Shown: positions 45,550 through 55,207 of the stretch, one piece after another | Position numbering within the stretch: position 1 is the stretch's first letter | Layout: the number at the start of each line of letters is the position of its first letter | Source: an uncultured Schlesneria sp. | GTDB taxonomy: Bacteria > Planctomycetota > Planctomycetia > Planctomycetales > Planctomycetaceae | Direction of reading: 5' to 3' | Assembly (NCBI GenBank): GCA_903840265.1 | Contig: CAIMFH010000113.1 | Location: 1-64,000 of the forward strand | DNA: 64,000 nt | The notes under the pieces: generated by a model | What the model was told of the DNA's origin: nothing | Databases searched by the model: none | Seen by the model: the letters and a program-made list of their open reading frames with translations, nothing else | Program-made: the position numbers and the translations under genes

Positions 45550-46441
45550 TCGGCGGCGATTCCTCAAGAGACTGGCTGATCTTTTCCAACAGAGGCTCGA
45601 AGTCTTGCTGATGTTCGGCGAATTCCGGTCTTTCGCTCAGCGTTTTCAGTTTCGCTCGCACGTCTTCGCGAGCTTTTGTCGGAAGCACTTTGACAAGAGA
45701 GGGAAGAGTCTTATCCAGATATTCCAGCAGTCGAGTTTGAGTTTCCGGTTTCAGCTTCTTGGTTGCGAGTGCCTGAGTCATCAAGCCCTGCAATACGGGG
45801 CCCAGACCCGCTGTCAGCTGCTTCAGTCCTTTGACGCGAACCGCGTACGTGGGATCTTTCTGATCCAGCGTTGGAAGCACTTCGTCGGACAGGTCTTTCA
45901 GGACAACCGCAATGCGAAGGGTCAGCCCAAGGATCTCAGTCGTCTCATCGCTGGCCGCTTTCTGATCGATCGCAGCGGCACCATAGAGTTTTCCGATAGA
46001 CGCTGCGGCGTGCAGGTACTGCAGTGCGAAGCCAGTCCGAACACTGACCGGCCACGACTTCTTTCTGATCGAATCCAGGTTCTCATCGCTGGTGATTCGC
46101 GCGAAGACTTTGCCAGAATTGTCGCTTTTAAAGCGGGGCAATTCCCGGGGATCGCGCTTCGCAATTTCCGCCAGCGCTTTCGCGGCGCGAGACATATCCG
46201 CGCTACTCCAGGGACGGTCGCACTTGGGAAGCCCAAGCTTGACGTACTGATCGGTGGTCAGCGATCGATCTTCTAAATCTTCCGTCAGCGCTTCCTGCGG
46301 ATGATCGTCACGCAATGGACCACCCTTTGGTTTCGCATTGTTGGATAGCAACTCGTCTTTTGGCGGTGCGGTGCTCGATGTTTGTTCGCAACCGACGTTC
46401 AACGAAAATAGACCGAGGACGATCCAGGTTCTCCACAACAT
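45533..46441 (-). CDS. lipoprotein of unknown function, helical
   Basis: A 302-residue lipoprotein ([17 protein letters not shown], lipidated Cys18). The start is fixed by a perfect AAGGAGG four bases before the ATG at 46441. The body is helix-rich ([62 protein letters not shown]), with no cysteines or known motif. Its last 17 bases overlap the RecA-like ATPase gene. No family recognised. Confidence 0.72.
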   Translation of the reverse strand: MLWRTWIVLGLFSLNVGCEQTSSTAPPKDELLSNNAKPKGGPLRDDHPQEALTEDLEDRSLTTDQYVKLGLPKCDRPWSSADMSRAAKALAEIAKRDPRELPRFKSDNSGKVFARITSDENLDSIRKKSWPVSVRTGFALQYLHAAASIGKLYGAAAIDQKAASDETTEILGLTLRIAVVLKDLSDEVLPTLDQKDPTYAVRVKGLKQLTAGLGPVLQGLMTQALATKKLKPETQTRLLEYLDKTLPSLVKVLPTKAREDVRAKLKTLSERPEFAEHQQDFEPLLEKISQSLEESPPNEPDR

Positions 46442-46509
46442 GGTGCCTCCTTGCCTTTCGTCTGTGTTGGCGACTTGTCGAGCGTCAATACGACAACATG
46501 TTTTTCGAA

Positions 46510-47625
46510 TCAGATCGTGATGAACCGATCGCGAGCGATGACATCCCACATCTCGACGACACGCCCCCCTTCGATCACATACGCCTGCTTGTGAAGAGCC
46601 GAAGTTGGGCACACATGCTTGGGAATTGCCAGCAGTTCGTCACCCGGCTTGTATCGATCGGCGAGTGGTGTTTGCAGGACGATGTGCTCTTCGTTGTGCA
46701 GCACCTGCTCAGCATTCGGCAGGTCCGGAAAGACGACTCGTTGTCCTTTCGGTGGATCCGACGCCACCGATTTGTTTCCTAAATCGCAGGTGACTCGATC
46801 TGGTGCCGGGCGGCTGATGACCCGAGTCAGCATCAACACAGCTGGCTCAAAATCCATGTCGGGGAAAGCCGCCCCATATCCCGAATCGTGGAAGACACAT
46901 GTCCCCGGAGCCAGTTCGATGGCCGGGTCTGACATTTTTGCGAAGACAGGGAATGAGCCAGTTCCACCGCAAACGATACGAGGGACCGGCCAACCGCGGC
47001 GGACAAATTCATCACGCAGTTTGGCCGCCCCATTCCAGCCCGCCATCACGGCAGCAGTCCGTTCGGTAAGGTCGGTCTGGTGGTTGTGACCGTCATAGAG
47101 ATGAAAGCCCCCTGGTTGCAGTCCAGGAGCGTCTACGATCTGTTGGTAGAGTTCCGTCGCCTGGGGCCCGGGCAGCACTCCGGTCCGATGCAGACCCGGG
47201 TCGATGTCGAGCAACACCTGGATCGAAGTTCCCGCCGCGACCATGGCGTCGCTCAATTCGGCAATCATCTGCGAATCGTCTGCGGTGACGGACAGAGCCA
47301 CATCGGGGTATTTCTTTAAGAACTTGACGGCGCGACCGATGTTGGGTCCGACAAGATTGTAGGCGAGGAAAATATCCTTCACACCGCAGTCGGCGAGCAT
47401 TTCGGCTTCGGCGAACGTGGCACACTTGTGCTTGGTGATTCCCAATGCCAGTTCAAGCCTGGTCACGGCGGGCATCTTGTGCGTTTTGCAGTGGGGTCGC
47501 AGACGATTCACGTTGCCTGCCATCGCGATCATCTTTCGCAGATTGCGATCCACGACTTCGCGATACACGAGCATGGCGGGTGAAAGAATATTGGCCGTGT
47601 CAACCAGCGCGTATTTCGAATCCAT
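46510..47625 (-). CDS. D-threonine aldolase/DSD1-like PLP enzyme
   Basis: A 371-residue fold-type III PLP enzyme (alanine racemase N-terminal barrel). LRPHCKTHKMPAVTRL contains the lysine that binds PLP. The C-terminal HVCPTSALHKQAYVIEGG supplies the metal-binding His and Cys typical of the D-threonine aldolase/D-serine dehydratase group, which need a divalent metal. GGTGSFPVFAKM and FHDSGYGAAFPDMDF also match. Reaction: cleavage of D-threonine or dehydration of D-serine; which one is not determined. The start at 47625 (MDSKYALVD) is preferred to 47673. Monocistronic. Confidence 0.87.
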   Translation of the reverse strand: MDSKYALVDTANILSPAMLVYREVVDRNLRKMIAMAGNVNRLRPHCKTHKMPAVTRLELALGITKHKCATFAEAEMLADCGVKDIFLAYNLVGPNIGRAVKFLKKYPDVALSVTADDSQMIAELSDAMVAAGTSIQVLLDIDPGLHRTGVLPGPQATELYQQIVDAPGLQPGGFHLYDGHNHQTDLTERTAAVMAGWNGAAKLRDEFVRRGWPVPRIVCGGTGSFPVFAKMSDPAIELAPGTCVFHDSGYGAAFPDMDFEPAVLMLTRVISRPAPDRVTCDLGNKSVASDPPKGQRVVFPDLPNAEQVLHNEEHIVLQTPLADRYKPGDELLAIPKHVCPTSALHKQAYVIEGGRVVEMWDVIARDRFITI

Positions 47626-48073
47626 GGTACTCGCAATGAACAAGAGAAGAGACACTGATTTCGCGAGTGGCAATTCTACTTGCTACGGCCTCGGTGTCAC
47701 ACTGTCGGTAAAGAGTTATCCACGGCAGAGCGGTTTTTCCGCTCCCCGTTGTTCCAAGCGTTTTTCGTGGGCTGAATTTTGGAACCAGTCGATTCGGATT
47801 CCCATTCCAACTGCAGAGTCGTCGTCGATACTCCCGATGATTGATCGGCGGAAACTGCCGATTCGCAGGGTTCAGTGTCAGTTTCGGGACTTTGTTATTC
47901 TGTATAACAGAGGTAACGAACCTGCGAACTCAGGCGAAATCCGAAGACTTCGTCGTGCGCTGCGGCATTGCCACTCCATACAGTCGATATTTTCGGAACA
48001 AGCCGTTACTCGTAACGTACATCTTCGGGATAGTAACCGCAGGGGCGATCGTGCCCTGCAGGATTAGAGCGTT
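47626..48073. other. intergenic region with nested dyads
   Basis: About 450 bases between divergent genes, with no credible gene. Near the plus-strand gene it has three dyads: TGTTAT/ATAACA (47893-47909), CGTTAC/GTAACG (48004-48017) and GCAGGG/CCCTGC (48039-48059). They resemble operator and leader elements, with the last just upstream of the ribosome-binding site. Confidence 0.5.
47893..47909 (+). promoter_or_regulatory. dyad TGTTAT-N5-ATAACA
   Basis: Perfect 6-base arms around TCTGT, 165 bases before the start of the plus-strand hydrolase-like gene. Its size and AT-richness suit a transcription-factor site. No regulator can be assigned. Confidence 0.35.
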
Positions 48074-48832
48074 ATGTTTGGATTCTCTTGTCGCCTGATC
48101 GTCTGCAGTTGGCTGATCATTAGCGCGGTCGCGACTGCGCAAGACGGACGACCCGAAGTGGTCCTGATCCGCGGAGGTGCCGGCTACTGGCCTGGCGTCT
48201 CCGCGCTCTCCCAAGAGCTTTCGGATCATGGTTTCTCACCACGCGTGATCATGGGGGTCACTCATTCGATCCATGCGCGGTCGATTGCGGACCAATACCT
48301 TGCTGGCCAGCGATCTGGCCCCGTGACAATCATCGGTTATAGCTCTGGAGCAGATTACGCCTGCCGGATGAGTCGACTGCTTGGTGAACGCGGGGTTCCC
48401 GTATCGACGTTGGTGCTGATTGAATCGACACTTGGTACCGCCGTGCCAAACAATGTCGATTATTGCGTCAATATCTACGAATCGCGTCCCGCGACGGATT
48501 GGATCCCGGCGTTCCGTGGCGTTCCCGTTCAAGCCACTAATTCTCAGACTAACTTGCTCAACCTGGACTCACGTGCCAATGGCGATTTGCAGTGGATGAC
48601 GGAGTACAACCACTTCACAGTGGTCAGCAATTCGCAGTCGCATGTCATGCTCAGAAATCTGCTTCAGCTTCGCCAGTCTCAGCAGTCACAGCCAGCTTCC
48701 AGCGAAAGTCTGTTGCCGCCACCTCCAGCGCCGGAATCCGTCGTGCCTCAGACGGCGCTCTCAACGAGCTATCAAACAGCTCCCAAAGGCAGATTGCGGA
48801 CGCTATTTCATCCGTCGCAGACCGCCTATTGA
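48074..48832 (+). CDS. secreted alpha/beta-hydrolase-like protein
   Basis: A 252-residue exported protein. The signal segment CRLIVCSWLIISAVATA is followed by EVVLIRGGAGYWPGVSAL (oxyanion-type loop) and GPVTIIGYSSGADYACRM, where Ser in GYSSGA is the probable nucleophile of an alpha/beta-hydrolase. A conserved His-type residue may be HFTVVSNSQSH. The last 45 residues are Gln/Ser/Pro-rich and likely a flexible tail. AGGATTAGAG precedes the ATG. Substrate unknown; esterase or lipase-like activity is only inferred. Confidence 0.68.
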   Translation: MFGFSCRLIVCSWLIISAVATAQDGRPEVVLIRGGAGYWPGVSALSQELSDHGFSPRVIMGVTHSIHARSIADQYLAGQRSGPVTIIGYSSGADYACRMSRLLGERGVPVSTLVLIESTLGTAVPNNVDYCVNIYESRPATDWIPAFRGVPVQATNSQTNLLNLDSRANGDLQWMTEYNHFTVVSNSQSHVMLRNLLQLRQSQQSQPASSESLLPPPPAPESVVPQTALSTSYQTAPKGRLRTLFHPSQTAY

Positions 48833-49079
48833 TGAGGCCGCCGATCGCCATGCCAACTTCCGCGTCTCTTTCATTATGGTGGATCTGTCGAGACTGACTG
48901 GACTGAATCTGTCTTCCGGGCAATGCTGAGTGACTGTTACGGCAAGTGACCAAACGGCCCTACCGTCGTCCAGAGTTCCTCAATCTTCGATTGCTATCTT
49001 TCGCCTGACAGTTGTGACGAGACGCAGCACTATCCAGGGCGACCAATGTGAATAGGTCCCTTGCGGACGGAGAGACTTG

Positions 49080-50477
49080 ATGACGACTCGACATTCCGAT
49101 GCCTTGGTAGTTTTTGGTGTCACCGGCGATCTCGCTCACAAGATGATCTTTCCGGCCCTGTATGCGATGGTCAAACGAGACAAGCTGAAATGTCCCATCA
49201 TTGGAGTCGCAGCGCCAGACTGGAGTTTGGCGGACCTGAAGCAGCGTGTGAAAGACAGTCTTGAGCAAGCGGGTGGGATCGACAACAAGCGAGCCTTTCA
49301 CGATCTGGTGTCGCTATTGGTCTACGTGAGCGGTGACTACAACGATCCCGCGACCTTCACGAAGATCAAAGAGACGCTTGGGACGGCTCGACACCCGGCG
49401 CACTACCTCGCGATTCCACCTTCGCTCTTTCCAACGGTCATCACAGGACTCGGTGCCGCCGGTTTGGCGAAGGGAGCCCGTGTCATCGTGGAAAAGCCGT
49501 TCGGTCGCGACCTGGCCTCGGCTCGTGAGTTGAACAAGGTGGCTCATGCTGTGTTCCCGGAAGATTCGATCTATCGCATCGATCACTTCCTCGGGAAAGA
49601 AGCGATCATGAACATTCTCTACTTCCGCTTCGCCAATTCCTTTTTCGAGCCAATCTGGAACCGGAATTACGTGGCTAGCGTGCAAATCACCTTGTCCGAA
49701 GACTTCGGGGTCAAGAATCGCGGGGCTTTTTACGAATCTGCGGGCTGTCTGCGCGATGTGGTTCAGAACCATCTGTTCCAGGTCGTGGCGCTGTTGGCAA
49801 TGGAGCCGCCCGCCGTGAGGGAGTATGGAGCGGTCCACGTCGAGAAAGCCAAGGTCTTTCTGGCGATGCGACCGTTGCAGCCAGATGATCTTGTTCGAGG
49901 CCAGTATGCGGGCTATCGAAAAGAGCCGGAGGTGGCGAAGAATTCCGATGTCGAAACCTTCTGCGCACTGCGGCTATTCATCGATTCCTGGCGCTGGAAG
50001 GGCGTTCCGTGGTACTTGCGATCGGGCAAATGCCTGCCCGAAAACGCGCACGAGGTCATTGTCGAACTGAAGCCGCCTCCGCAGGATCTCTTTGAAGACT
50101 CGGCGCCGGCGACCAGTCGAGCGAACTACTTGCGATTTCGCCTCGCACCGAACTCGGCGATCGCGATCGCGGCCCGCGTGAAGCGAAAAGGAAAACAGTT
50201 CGTCGGTGATCAGGAAGAAATGTACATGGTCGAAGAACAGAGTGGCGAGGATTCGCCCTATGAACGGCTGCTCAGTGACGCGATGGCCGGAGACGACGCC
50301 CTGTTTACGCGTGAGGATGCTGTCGAAGCGGCTTGGGCAGTCGTCGAGCCGGTTCTGCAGTCCCCCCATCCCTGCCGTCCCTACCGACGGGGAACATGGG
50401 GACCAAAAGAAGCAGACGATCTGATTGCAGCAGACGGTACCTGGCACAACCCAAAGCTGTCAGATCTCCCGACGTGA
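49080..50477 (+). CDS. zwf: glucose-6-phosphate 1-dehydrogenase
   Basis: A 465-residue enzyme that oxidises glucose-6-phosphate to 6-phosphogluconolactone with NADP+ (first step of the oxidative pentose phosphate route). VVFGVTGDLAHKMIFPALY is the cofactor site, VIVEKPFGRDLASA and YRIDHFLGKEAIMN the substrate and catalytic motif (His in RIDHFLGK), and SWRWKGVPWYLRSGK the conserved C-domain block. The ATG at 49080 has GGAGAG upstream. It stands alone, with the aldo/keto reductase 107 bases downstream. Confidence 0.95.
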   Translation: MTTRHSDALVVFGVTGDLAHKMIFPALYAMVKRDKLKCPIIGVAAPDWSLADLKQRVKDSLEQAGGIDNKRAFHDLVSLLVYVSGDYNDPATFTKIKETLGTARHPAHYLAIPPSLFPTVITGLGAAGLAKGARVIVEKPFGRDLASARELNKVAHAVFPEDSIYRIDHFLGKEAIMNILYFRFANSFFEPIWNRNYVASVQITLSEDFGVKNRGAFYESAGCLRDVVQNHLFQVVALLAMEPPAVREYGAVHVEKAKVFLAMRPLQPDDLVRGQYAGYRKEPEVAKNSDVETFCALRLFIDSWRWKGVPWYLRSGKCLPENAHEVIVELKPPPQDLFEDSAPATSRANYLRFRLAPNSAIAIAARVKRKGKQFVGDQEEMYMVEEQSGEDSPYERLLSDAMAGDDALFTREDAVEAAWAVVEPVLQSPHPCRPYRRGTWGPKEADDLIAADGTWHNPKLSDLPT

Positions 50478-50584
50478 CTGCTCGCGCTCACTTTGTTTCG
50501 GTCCTAGACACGAAGGACGATGCGAGTTATCAAGATCGCCGTCTAGAATAGCATCAGGCAGAATCACTGGAGCGGACTCGATCC

Positions 50585-51556
50585 ATGAAATACCGTCGGT
50601 TGGGACGAACAAATTGGCAAGTGAGCGACGTTGGCTATGGCATGTGGGGGATGGCTGGCTGGACCGGCTCGGATCTCGATGAAGTGAATCGAGCTCTGCA
50701 TCGCTCCGTCGCCCTCGGCTGCAACTTTTTCGACACCGCGTGGGGATACGGGGCTGGTAAAAGCGAATCAATCCTTGGTGAACTTGTCCGCGATTTTCCG
50801 GATCAGAAGCTCTACACTGCGACCAAGATTCCGCCGAAGAATTTCAAATGGCCCAGTCGCCGTGAGTATTCCGTGGAGGACTGCTTTCCACCGGAGCATG
50901 TTGAAGAATACCTCACTGCCAGCTTGAAAAACGCCGGGTTGCCTTCGTTCGACCTGATGCAACTTCACACGTGGGAAGATAGCTGGCTGAACGACGACCG
51001 CTGGTATCACAAGCTGAGCGATCTTAAGTCGCAAGGTTTATTTCACGCCATCGGGATTAGCTTGAACCGTTGGGAGCCATGGAACGGCGTGGCCGCAGTG
51101 AAGAGCGGGCTGATTGATTGCGTGCAGGTCATCTACAACATCTTCGATCAGAACCCCCAGGACGAACTCTTCCCGGCATGCCAACAGCACGACGTGGGAG
51201 TGATTGCACGCGTTCCATTCGACGAAGGAACGCTGACGGGAACATTGACGAAGTCTTCAAAGTGGCCAGCCAGCGATTGGCGCAGCAGTTACTTCGTGCC
51301 AGAGAATTTGAACGCCAGTGTGGACCGGGCGGAAGCGCTGCGGCCACTCATTCCAAATGGAATGGCCATGGCCGAGATGGCGTTGCGGTTTTCTCTTTCC
51401 GACCCAGGCGTGGGGACTGTGATTCCCGGCATGCGATCTGTGCGAAATGTCGAGGCCAACATGGCTGCCAGTGATGCCGGTCCATTGACGACAGGATTAC
51501 TTGAGGAACTTGCACACCATCGCTGGGAGCGCCAGCCCACCGAGTGGTCCCAATAG
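50585..51556 (+). CDS. aldo/keto reductase
   Basis: A 323-residue NADPH-dependent aldo/keto reductase ((beta/alpha)8 barrel). The catalytic tetrad can be placed: Asp and Tyr in FFDTAWGYGAGKSE, Lys in YTATKIPPK, His in MQLHTWED. The C-terminal GVGTVIPGMRSVRNVEANM is the phosphate-binding end for NADP(H). The substrate is unknown; the MRRLGR/W-G-M-A-G start is like the YajO/YhdN group. It lies just after zwf, which makes NADPH, but a functional link is only suggested by position. Confidence 0.9.
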   Translation: MKYRRLGRTNWQVSDVGYGMWGMAGWTGSDLDEVNRALHRSVALGCNFFDTAWGYGAGKSESILGELVRDFPDQKLYTATKIPPKNFKWPSRREYSVEDCFPPEHVEEYLTASLKNAGLPSFDLMQLHTWEDSWLNDDRWYHKLSDLKSQGLFHAIGISLNRWEPWNGVAAVKSGLIDCVQVIYNIFDQNPQDELFPACQQHDVGVIARVPFDEGTLTGTLTKSSKWPASDWRSSYFVPENLNASVDRAEALRPLIPNGMAMAEMALRFSLSDPGVGTVIPGMRSVRNVEANMAASDAGPLTTGLLEELAHHRWERQPTEWSQ

Positions 51557-51590
51557 CGAGTGCATGCCCCTTTGCAGAGTACGGCCTGAT

Positions 51591-52472
51591 TTATTGTGGC
51601 GAATTCGACGAGGTGATAGGCGCGGCTTGGATACCGGCGCCTTGATTGGGATCTTCGAAATCAGCAACCGAGTAATTGAGACCCCACTCTGAGGCCTGCC
51701 GCTGGTACTCTGCGCACTTTGCGAAGTTGTGCCATAAATAGTAAGGCGATCGTTCGCAACGGTCGGTTCCCATCAACGTCCACAGCGCATAGCCCGATCG
51801 GTGATCTGGCATCGGATGCGCTTCCCGCCAACGTTCTGCACGCGGGCAATTGTGCCTTTCCAATCGACGGGCAAATTCGTGAAGGTAACCTTCAACGAGC
51901 ATTTCTCGTGGGCGACGAATCGATCCCCAGAGATCTTCGACAATCTCTGCGCATCCCCATTTGGCCACGGCAAGTCCGATGCATTCCGTGCGAAATCCGA
52001 AATTGAATGACGTCGTATAGCTGCAGAAAGTGGCATACTGAGATTCTAAGGCGAGCGCCCGCAGGCTCGTTGCCCAGTCTGTCAGGAAAAGCCAACGCCG
52101 CGAAAACTTGACGAGAATATCCAATCCCGTTGACTGAGCCCACGCAAGTCCCCCCACAAACGCCGTGAGATCCCCGACGTAAGGAGGCTGCCGAGTGCTA
52201 TTGCTTTCAAAGTCACAGCCATAAGACTTGCACAGAGAGGCAATCCGATCAGCTTGAAGACTTCCATCATCATGGACAAGCAGCGGGATGTCTGGATAAA
52301 GTCGGCGGCGCGCCTCCAACTGAAGGTGGATGTACGGTAACGCCGCGAATGTCCCGATCACCACTCCAATTCGAGGTGCAGCCGCGAAGAGGCTCTCTGG
52401 CGTCGGAGGACACCGCATCGCTTCGCCGTGATTCCAGTGCTGAATTATTTCGACAGAATTATCCGGTTTCAT
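51591..52472 (-). CDS. GT-A-like glycosyltransferase or related protein
   Basis: A 293-residue soluble protein beginning near RIGVVIGTFAALPYIHLQLE, which is the nucleotide-sugar binding start of GT-A-fold glycosyltransferases, followed by LYPDIPLLVHDDGS (a DD/DG-type pair). A later MLVEGYLHEFARRLERHN is unusual. No membrane segments. The donor and acceptor are unknown, and a non-glycosyltransferase nucleotide-binding role cannot be excluded. The ATG at 52472 (MKPDNSVEI) is chosen over 52565. Confidence 0.6.
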   Translation of the reverse strand: MKPDNSVEIIQHWNHGEAMRCPPTPESLFAAAPRIGVVIGTFAALPYIHLQLEARRRLYPDIPLLVHDDGSLQADRIASLCKSYGCDFESNSTRQPPYVGDLTAFVGGLAWAQSTGLDILVKFSRRWLFLTDWATSLRALALESQYATFCSYTTSFNFGFRTECIGLAVAKWGCAEIVEDLWGSIRRPREMLVEGYLHEFARRLERHNCPRAERWREAHPMPDHRSGYALWTLMGTDRCERSPYYLWHNFAKCAEYQRQASEWGLNYSVADFEDPNQGAGIQAAPITSSNSPQ

Positions 52473-52660
52473 TCTTGCCCGCTTCCGAGACACCCAATGC
52501 AGTTGAGAAGGAAGCCTAATCGAATTGCGGATGTGGGGCCAGCAAGCGGGCACCGACTCGCGCATTGACTATCAACGGAACGCTGACGACACGGACATCA
52601 GGACCGTTGGCGAAGAATGGACTGCCTGGATGAAAGAGCAAGTTCCGACTCATCCAGCGA

Positions 52661-53389
52661 TCAGTTTCCGCTTCGGATCAGATCGGGATGCTTAGTTCGC
52701 ACCTGCATCGCCTTTGGTATTGAATGGCTTTGGATGTAGGGCACATACGGATTCTTGCGTGCGAAGTCCTGATGATAGTCTTCTGCGGGATAAAATTCTT
52801 TTAGTGGTTCCAGCTTGGTGACGATCCGTTTCTTGTGGACTTTTTTCGCATCCAATTCGGCAATCTTGGCTTCGGCCAGTTTCTTCTGTTCGTCGTCCGC
52901 GAAGAAGATCGCAGATCGATATTGGCGACCGATGTCACCTTCACCTTGCCGATTCAACTGAGTCGGATCGTGTGCATCGAAGAACACAGCCAGCAGGTCT
53001 TCATACGAGACTTTGTTCGGATCGTAGGTCACACGGATCGCTTCTGCATGGGCGGTTGTTCCGAGGTGAACTCGGTCGTAATTCGCCGTGGCCTTGGTTC
53101 CGCCACAGTAGCCACTCTCGACATCGACGACGCCGGCCACCTGCTCAAATGCAAACTCGGTACACCAGAAGCATCCGCCAGCGAATACCGCAGTCTCGGT
53201 TTTCCCTTCTTCAGAATCGGCGATTCCCGGTACGGCAACCGGAGTTGCGGCCTTGCCCGGTTGCCCGACGGGAGTTCGAGTTCCAGCTTTGGGAGCTTTG
53301 ATCTCTGCCGCCATGATCAACGAGAAGCCAACGATACCTGCTCCAAGTGCCACTATCGCCAGGACAGCCAGTACAGCTACTCGCATCAT
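52661..53389 (-). CDS. msrA: exported peptide-methionine (S)-S-oxide reductase
   Basis: A 242-residue MsrA that reduces methionine-S-sulfoxide in oxidised proteins. The catalytic motif is VFAGGCFWCTEFAF, with the nucleophilic Cys in GCFWC, and VESGYCGG, YDPNKVSYEDLLAVFFDAHDP and YRSAIFFADDEQKK match the rest of the domain. An N-terminal membrane segment (AVLAVLAIVALGAGIVGF) and a 60-residue Pro-rich linker place it outside the cytoplasm. The ATG at 53389 is preferred over the TTG at 53398. No MsrB gene is adjacent. Confidence 0.92.
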   Translation of the reverse strand: MMRVAVLAVLAIVALGAGIVGFSLIMAAEIKAPKAGTRTPVGQPGKAATPVAVPGIADSEEGKTETAVFAGGCFWCTEFAFEQVAGVVDVESGYCGGTKATANYDRVHLGTTAHAEAIRVTYDPNKVSYEDLLAVFFDAHDPTQLNRQGEGDIGRQYRSAIFFADDEQKKLAEAKIAELDAKKVHKKRIVTKLEPLKEFYPAEDYHQDFARKNPYVPYIQSHSIPKAMQVRTKHPDLIRSGN

Positions 53390-53546
53390 AGATTCCAACG
53401 AATGAAAGGCGGTTTTGCCGGAGCGGACTCATCGCCGCGCTCCCCGGAACTTTAACGTTGTGCCCTGACACTGTCAAATTTTGGACAGAGTGCGTGAAGT
53501 GAACGAACGTACGAACTTGGATTATTCGCAGGAATTCATCAAACGC

Positions 53547-54005
53547 TCAGGGACTGGAAAAGGCATTCGGCACCACCGATTTGAATTCGATCAGGACTTC
53601 TCTAAAAGTCGTGGTGCCGATATTTTTTGCGCTGTGGGTGATCGGCACGGAAGGATAACCCGGTCGATCCGCGACGATGTGATCACCTTCGACGCGGAAG
53701 GCAACGGCTCCGCCGGACTCCAGTTCGACCGTGTCAAGCAGTTCTCCCTTCGCGCCAAAAACTTCCAGAGTCGCCCCCGCCAAGATGCGAACGACATAGT
53801 CGAGCTTGTGAGTGTGAGTGGCGCCTCGCTCACCCGGTTCCAGATCGAGATGCCAGACAATGACGCGATCGTTTTCGAAAACTTTCTGCGTTCCAACTCC
53901 TGCCATGAGATCGTCCTTTGTAGTCAGTCTGGGAAGGGCACTATTTAACGCGATTTTCTGAAGAATCGTTTTTTCGTCCATTGGCCGTCGAGAGGCTTCA
54001 TTCAC
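53547..54005 (-). CDS. cupin-domain protein
   Basis: A 152-residue single-cupin protein. RVIVWHLDLEPGERGATHTHKLDY holds the first cupin motif with two His for metal binding, and GGAVAFRVEGDHIV covers the second. LIEFKSVVPNAFSSP closes the fold. Such small cupins bind a metal and have varied roles (isomerases, sugar or hydroxyacid sensing). Function unknown. ATGs at 54005 and 53981 are possible. It is 42 bases after the next small membrane protein gene on the same strand. Confidence 0.83.
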   Translation of the reverse strand: MNEASRRPMDEKTILQKIALNSALPRLTTKDDLMAGVGTQKVFENDRVIVWHLDLEPGERGATHTHKLDYVVRILAGATLEVFGAKGELLDTVELESGGAVAFRVEGDHIVADRPGYPSVPITHSAKNIGTTTFREVLIEFKSVVPNAFSSP

Positions 54006-54046
54006 TGTCGATCATGGATTCATTGATTGTTGACGAATTGCGGCAC

Positions 54047-54442
54047 CTAACCAACGCGCGGGCATCCACAGTGCGGGCACGCCTGCGCGTTCTTGGAAAC
54101 GACTCCCTGACAGTCGGCACAGTTGGTTAGACCGAACTCTTTCGCATCTTCCGGACCAGCTGAGACAGTAACTCCGTCACAACAGTTGTCCAATTTTTCA
54201 ATCAGTGACCGCCAATCGGGAATCCAACGATCTTGGCTCCGCTCCTCGAGGATCCGAAAGGCGACCACGATAAAAAAGGCGATGAACACGATCACCATCT
54301 CGTTGATCGCGACACCCCAGGCCGCGATGGCGCCCGCCGAAATGAGATAACTCCACATGGCAATCTTCAACGTCGATCGATCTTGCGTCCTGATTGCGTT
54401 GAGCAGAAACGCTTCGTGCGGCGTCAGTAAAGGTCGTGCCAT
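54047..54442 (-). CDS. small membrane protein with zinc ribbon
   Basis: A 131-residue protein with two membrane segments (IAMWSYLISAGAIAAWGVAI and VIVFIAFFIVVAFRIL, about residues 27-62) and a C-terminal four-cysteine zinc ribbon: CADCQGVVSKNAQACPHCGC. Proteins of this type often assist envelope or secretion complexes, but no family was identified. It is one of several small membrane genes on the same strand. Confidence 0.65.
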   Translation of the reverse strand: MARPLLTPHEAFLLNAIRTQDRSTLKIAMWSYLISAGAIAAWGVAINEMVIVFIAFFIVVAFRILEERSQDRWIPDWRSLIEKLDNCCDGVTVSAGPEDAKEFGLTNCADCQGVVSKNAQACPHCGCPRVG

Positions 54443-54643
54443 GGGTGCGTCTCGCAGTGATATCGGTCACGCGAGATGTTGACACATTCGATAAGCATCA
54501 GCAACAGCCGCTTAAGCGTCCAAGCCAGTGACCTACCAGATGGAATTGTAGCCTTGATCAGTCAGCCTGAAATAAAACGCCGCGACACTGACACATCGTT
54601 GAAGACGGTCGTATCGCGGCGTTCAGTCGCTGATGGAGGTACG

Positions 54644-54931
54644 CTAGCGGGCAAGATCGCCTGGATCGCGGACCACACCACGTTCTTGCTCGTAGTATCG
54701 TCGTTCGTGGTGATAGGCCAGACCGAGAAAAGCGACTCCGATCCCTACGATTGAACCTATCAGTAGCACGATGAGAATCACAAGCAGCGATGGTAGACCA
54801 TAGAGTTGATGACTATTCGGATTGAGGACGTCCGGGCCATAAGCCTGGAATCTTAATCCATATCCAATTGCCGTCAGGCCCAAGCCGATTAGGCCGCCGG
54901 CGGTGATAATCGCTCCACAAAGTGCTCGCAT
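54644..54931 (-). CDS. small two-helix membrane protein
   Basis: A 95-residue protein with two membrane helices (ALCGAIITAGGLIGLGLTAIG and SLLVILIVLLIGSIVGIGVA) and a basic/acidic tail HHERRYYEQERGVVRDPGD. The start is MRALCGAI at 54931 with AGAGGAG upstream. No family recognised. It belongs to the run of small envelope genes preceding the M48 protease gene on the same strand. Confidence 0.6.
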   Translation of the reverse strand: MRALCGAIITAGGLIGLGLTAIGYGLRFQAYGPDVLNPNSHQLYGLPSLLVILIVLLIGSIVGIGVAFLGLAYHHERRYYEQERGVVRDPGDLAR

Positions 54932-54998
54932 TGATCGCTCCTCTTTGGTATGCAATACCTCCGCAACTGCAGAGAGATCTACACACGGGAAATAAGAA

Positions 54999-55160
54999 TC
55001 ACTGACCGACCAAACGAAGGCACCCGCTGAACACCAGCAAGATCCCAGCCATTATCATCAGGATGCTGCTGCAACCGCACCCCAGCCATGGGCCTCGCGG
55101 TCCTTGTGGCTGATAGAACCCGCCACTGCCAAACAACGGTCCACCTGGTCCCAAGCTCAT
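54999..55160 (-). CDS. 53-residue membrane microprotein
   Basis: A short frame (MSLGPGGPLFGSGGFYQPQG ... stop at 54999) with a Gly/Pro-rich start and a single helix SSILMIMAGILLVFSGCLRL. AAGGCGG sits seven bases before the ATG. It lies in the gap between the M48 protease gene and the two-helix membrane protein gene, same strand. The intact frame, ribosome-binding site and hydrophobic helix support a real gene, but it is short enough for chance to be possible. Confidence 0.45.
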   Translation of the reverse strand: MSLGPGGPLFGSGGFYQPQGPRGPWLGCGCSSILMIMAGILLVFSGCLRLVGQ

Positions 55161-55207
55161 AATTTCCGCCTTTCATTGGAGGTTTGTCTCACGACTATTG
55201 ATTATTC

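Noticed and set aside
47417-48067. 216-codon frame on the plus strand
   Set aside because: It lies mostly antisense to the D-threonine aldolase-like gene and continues into non-coding DNA without motifs.
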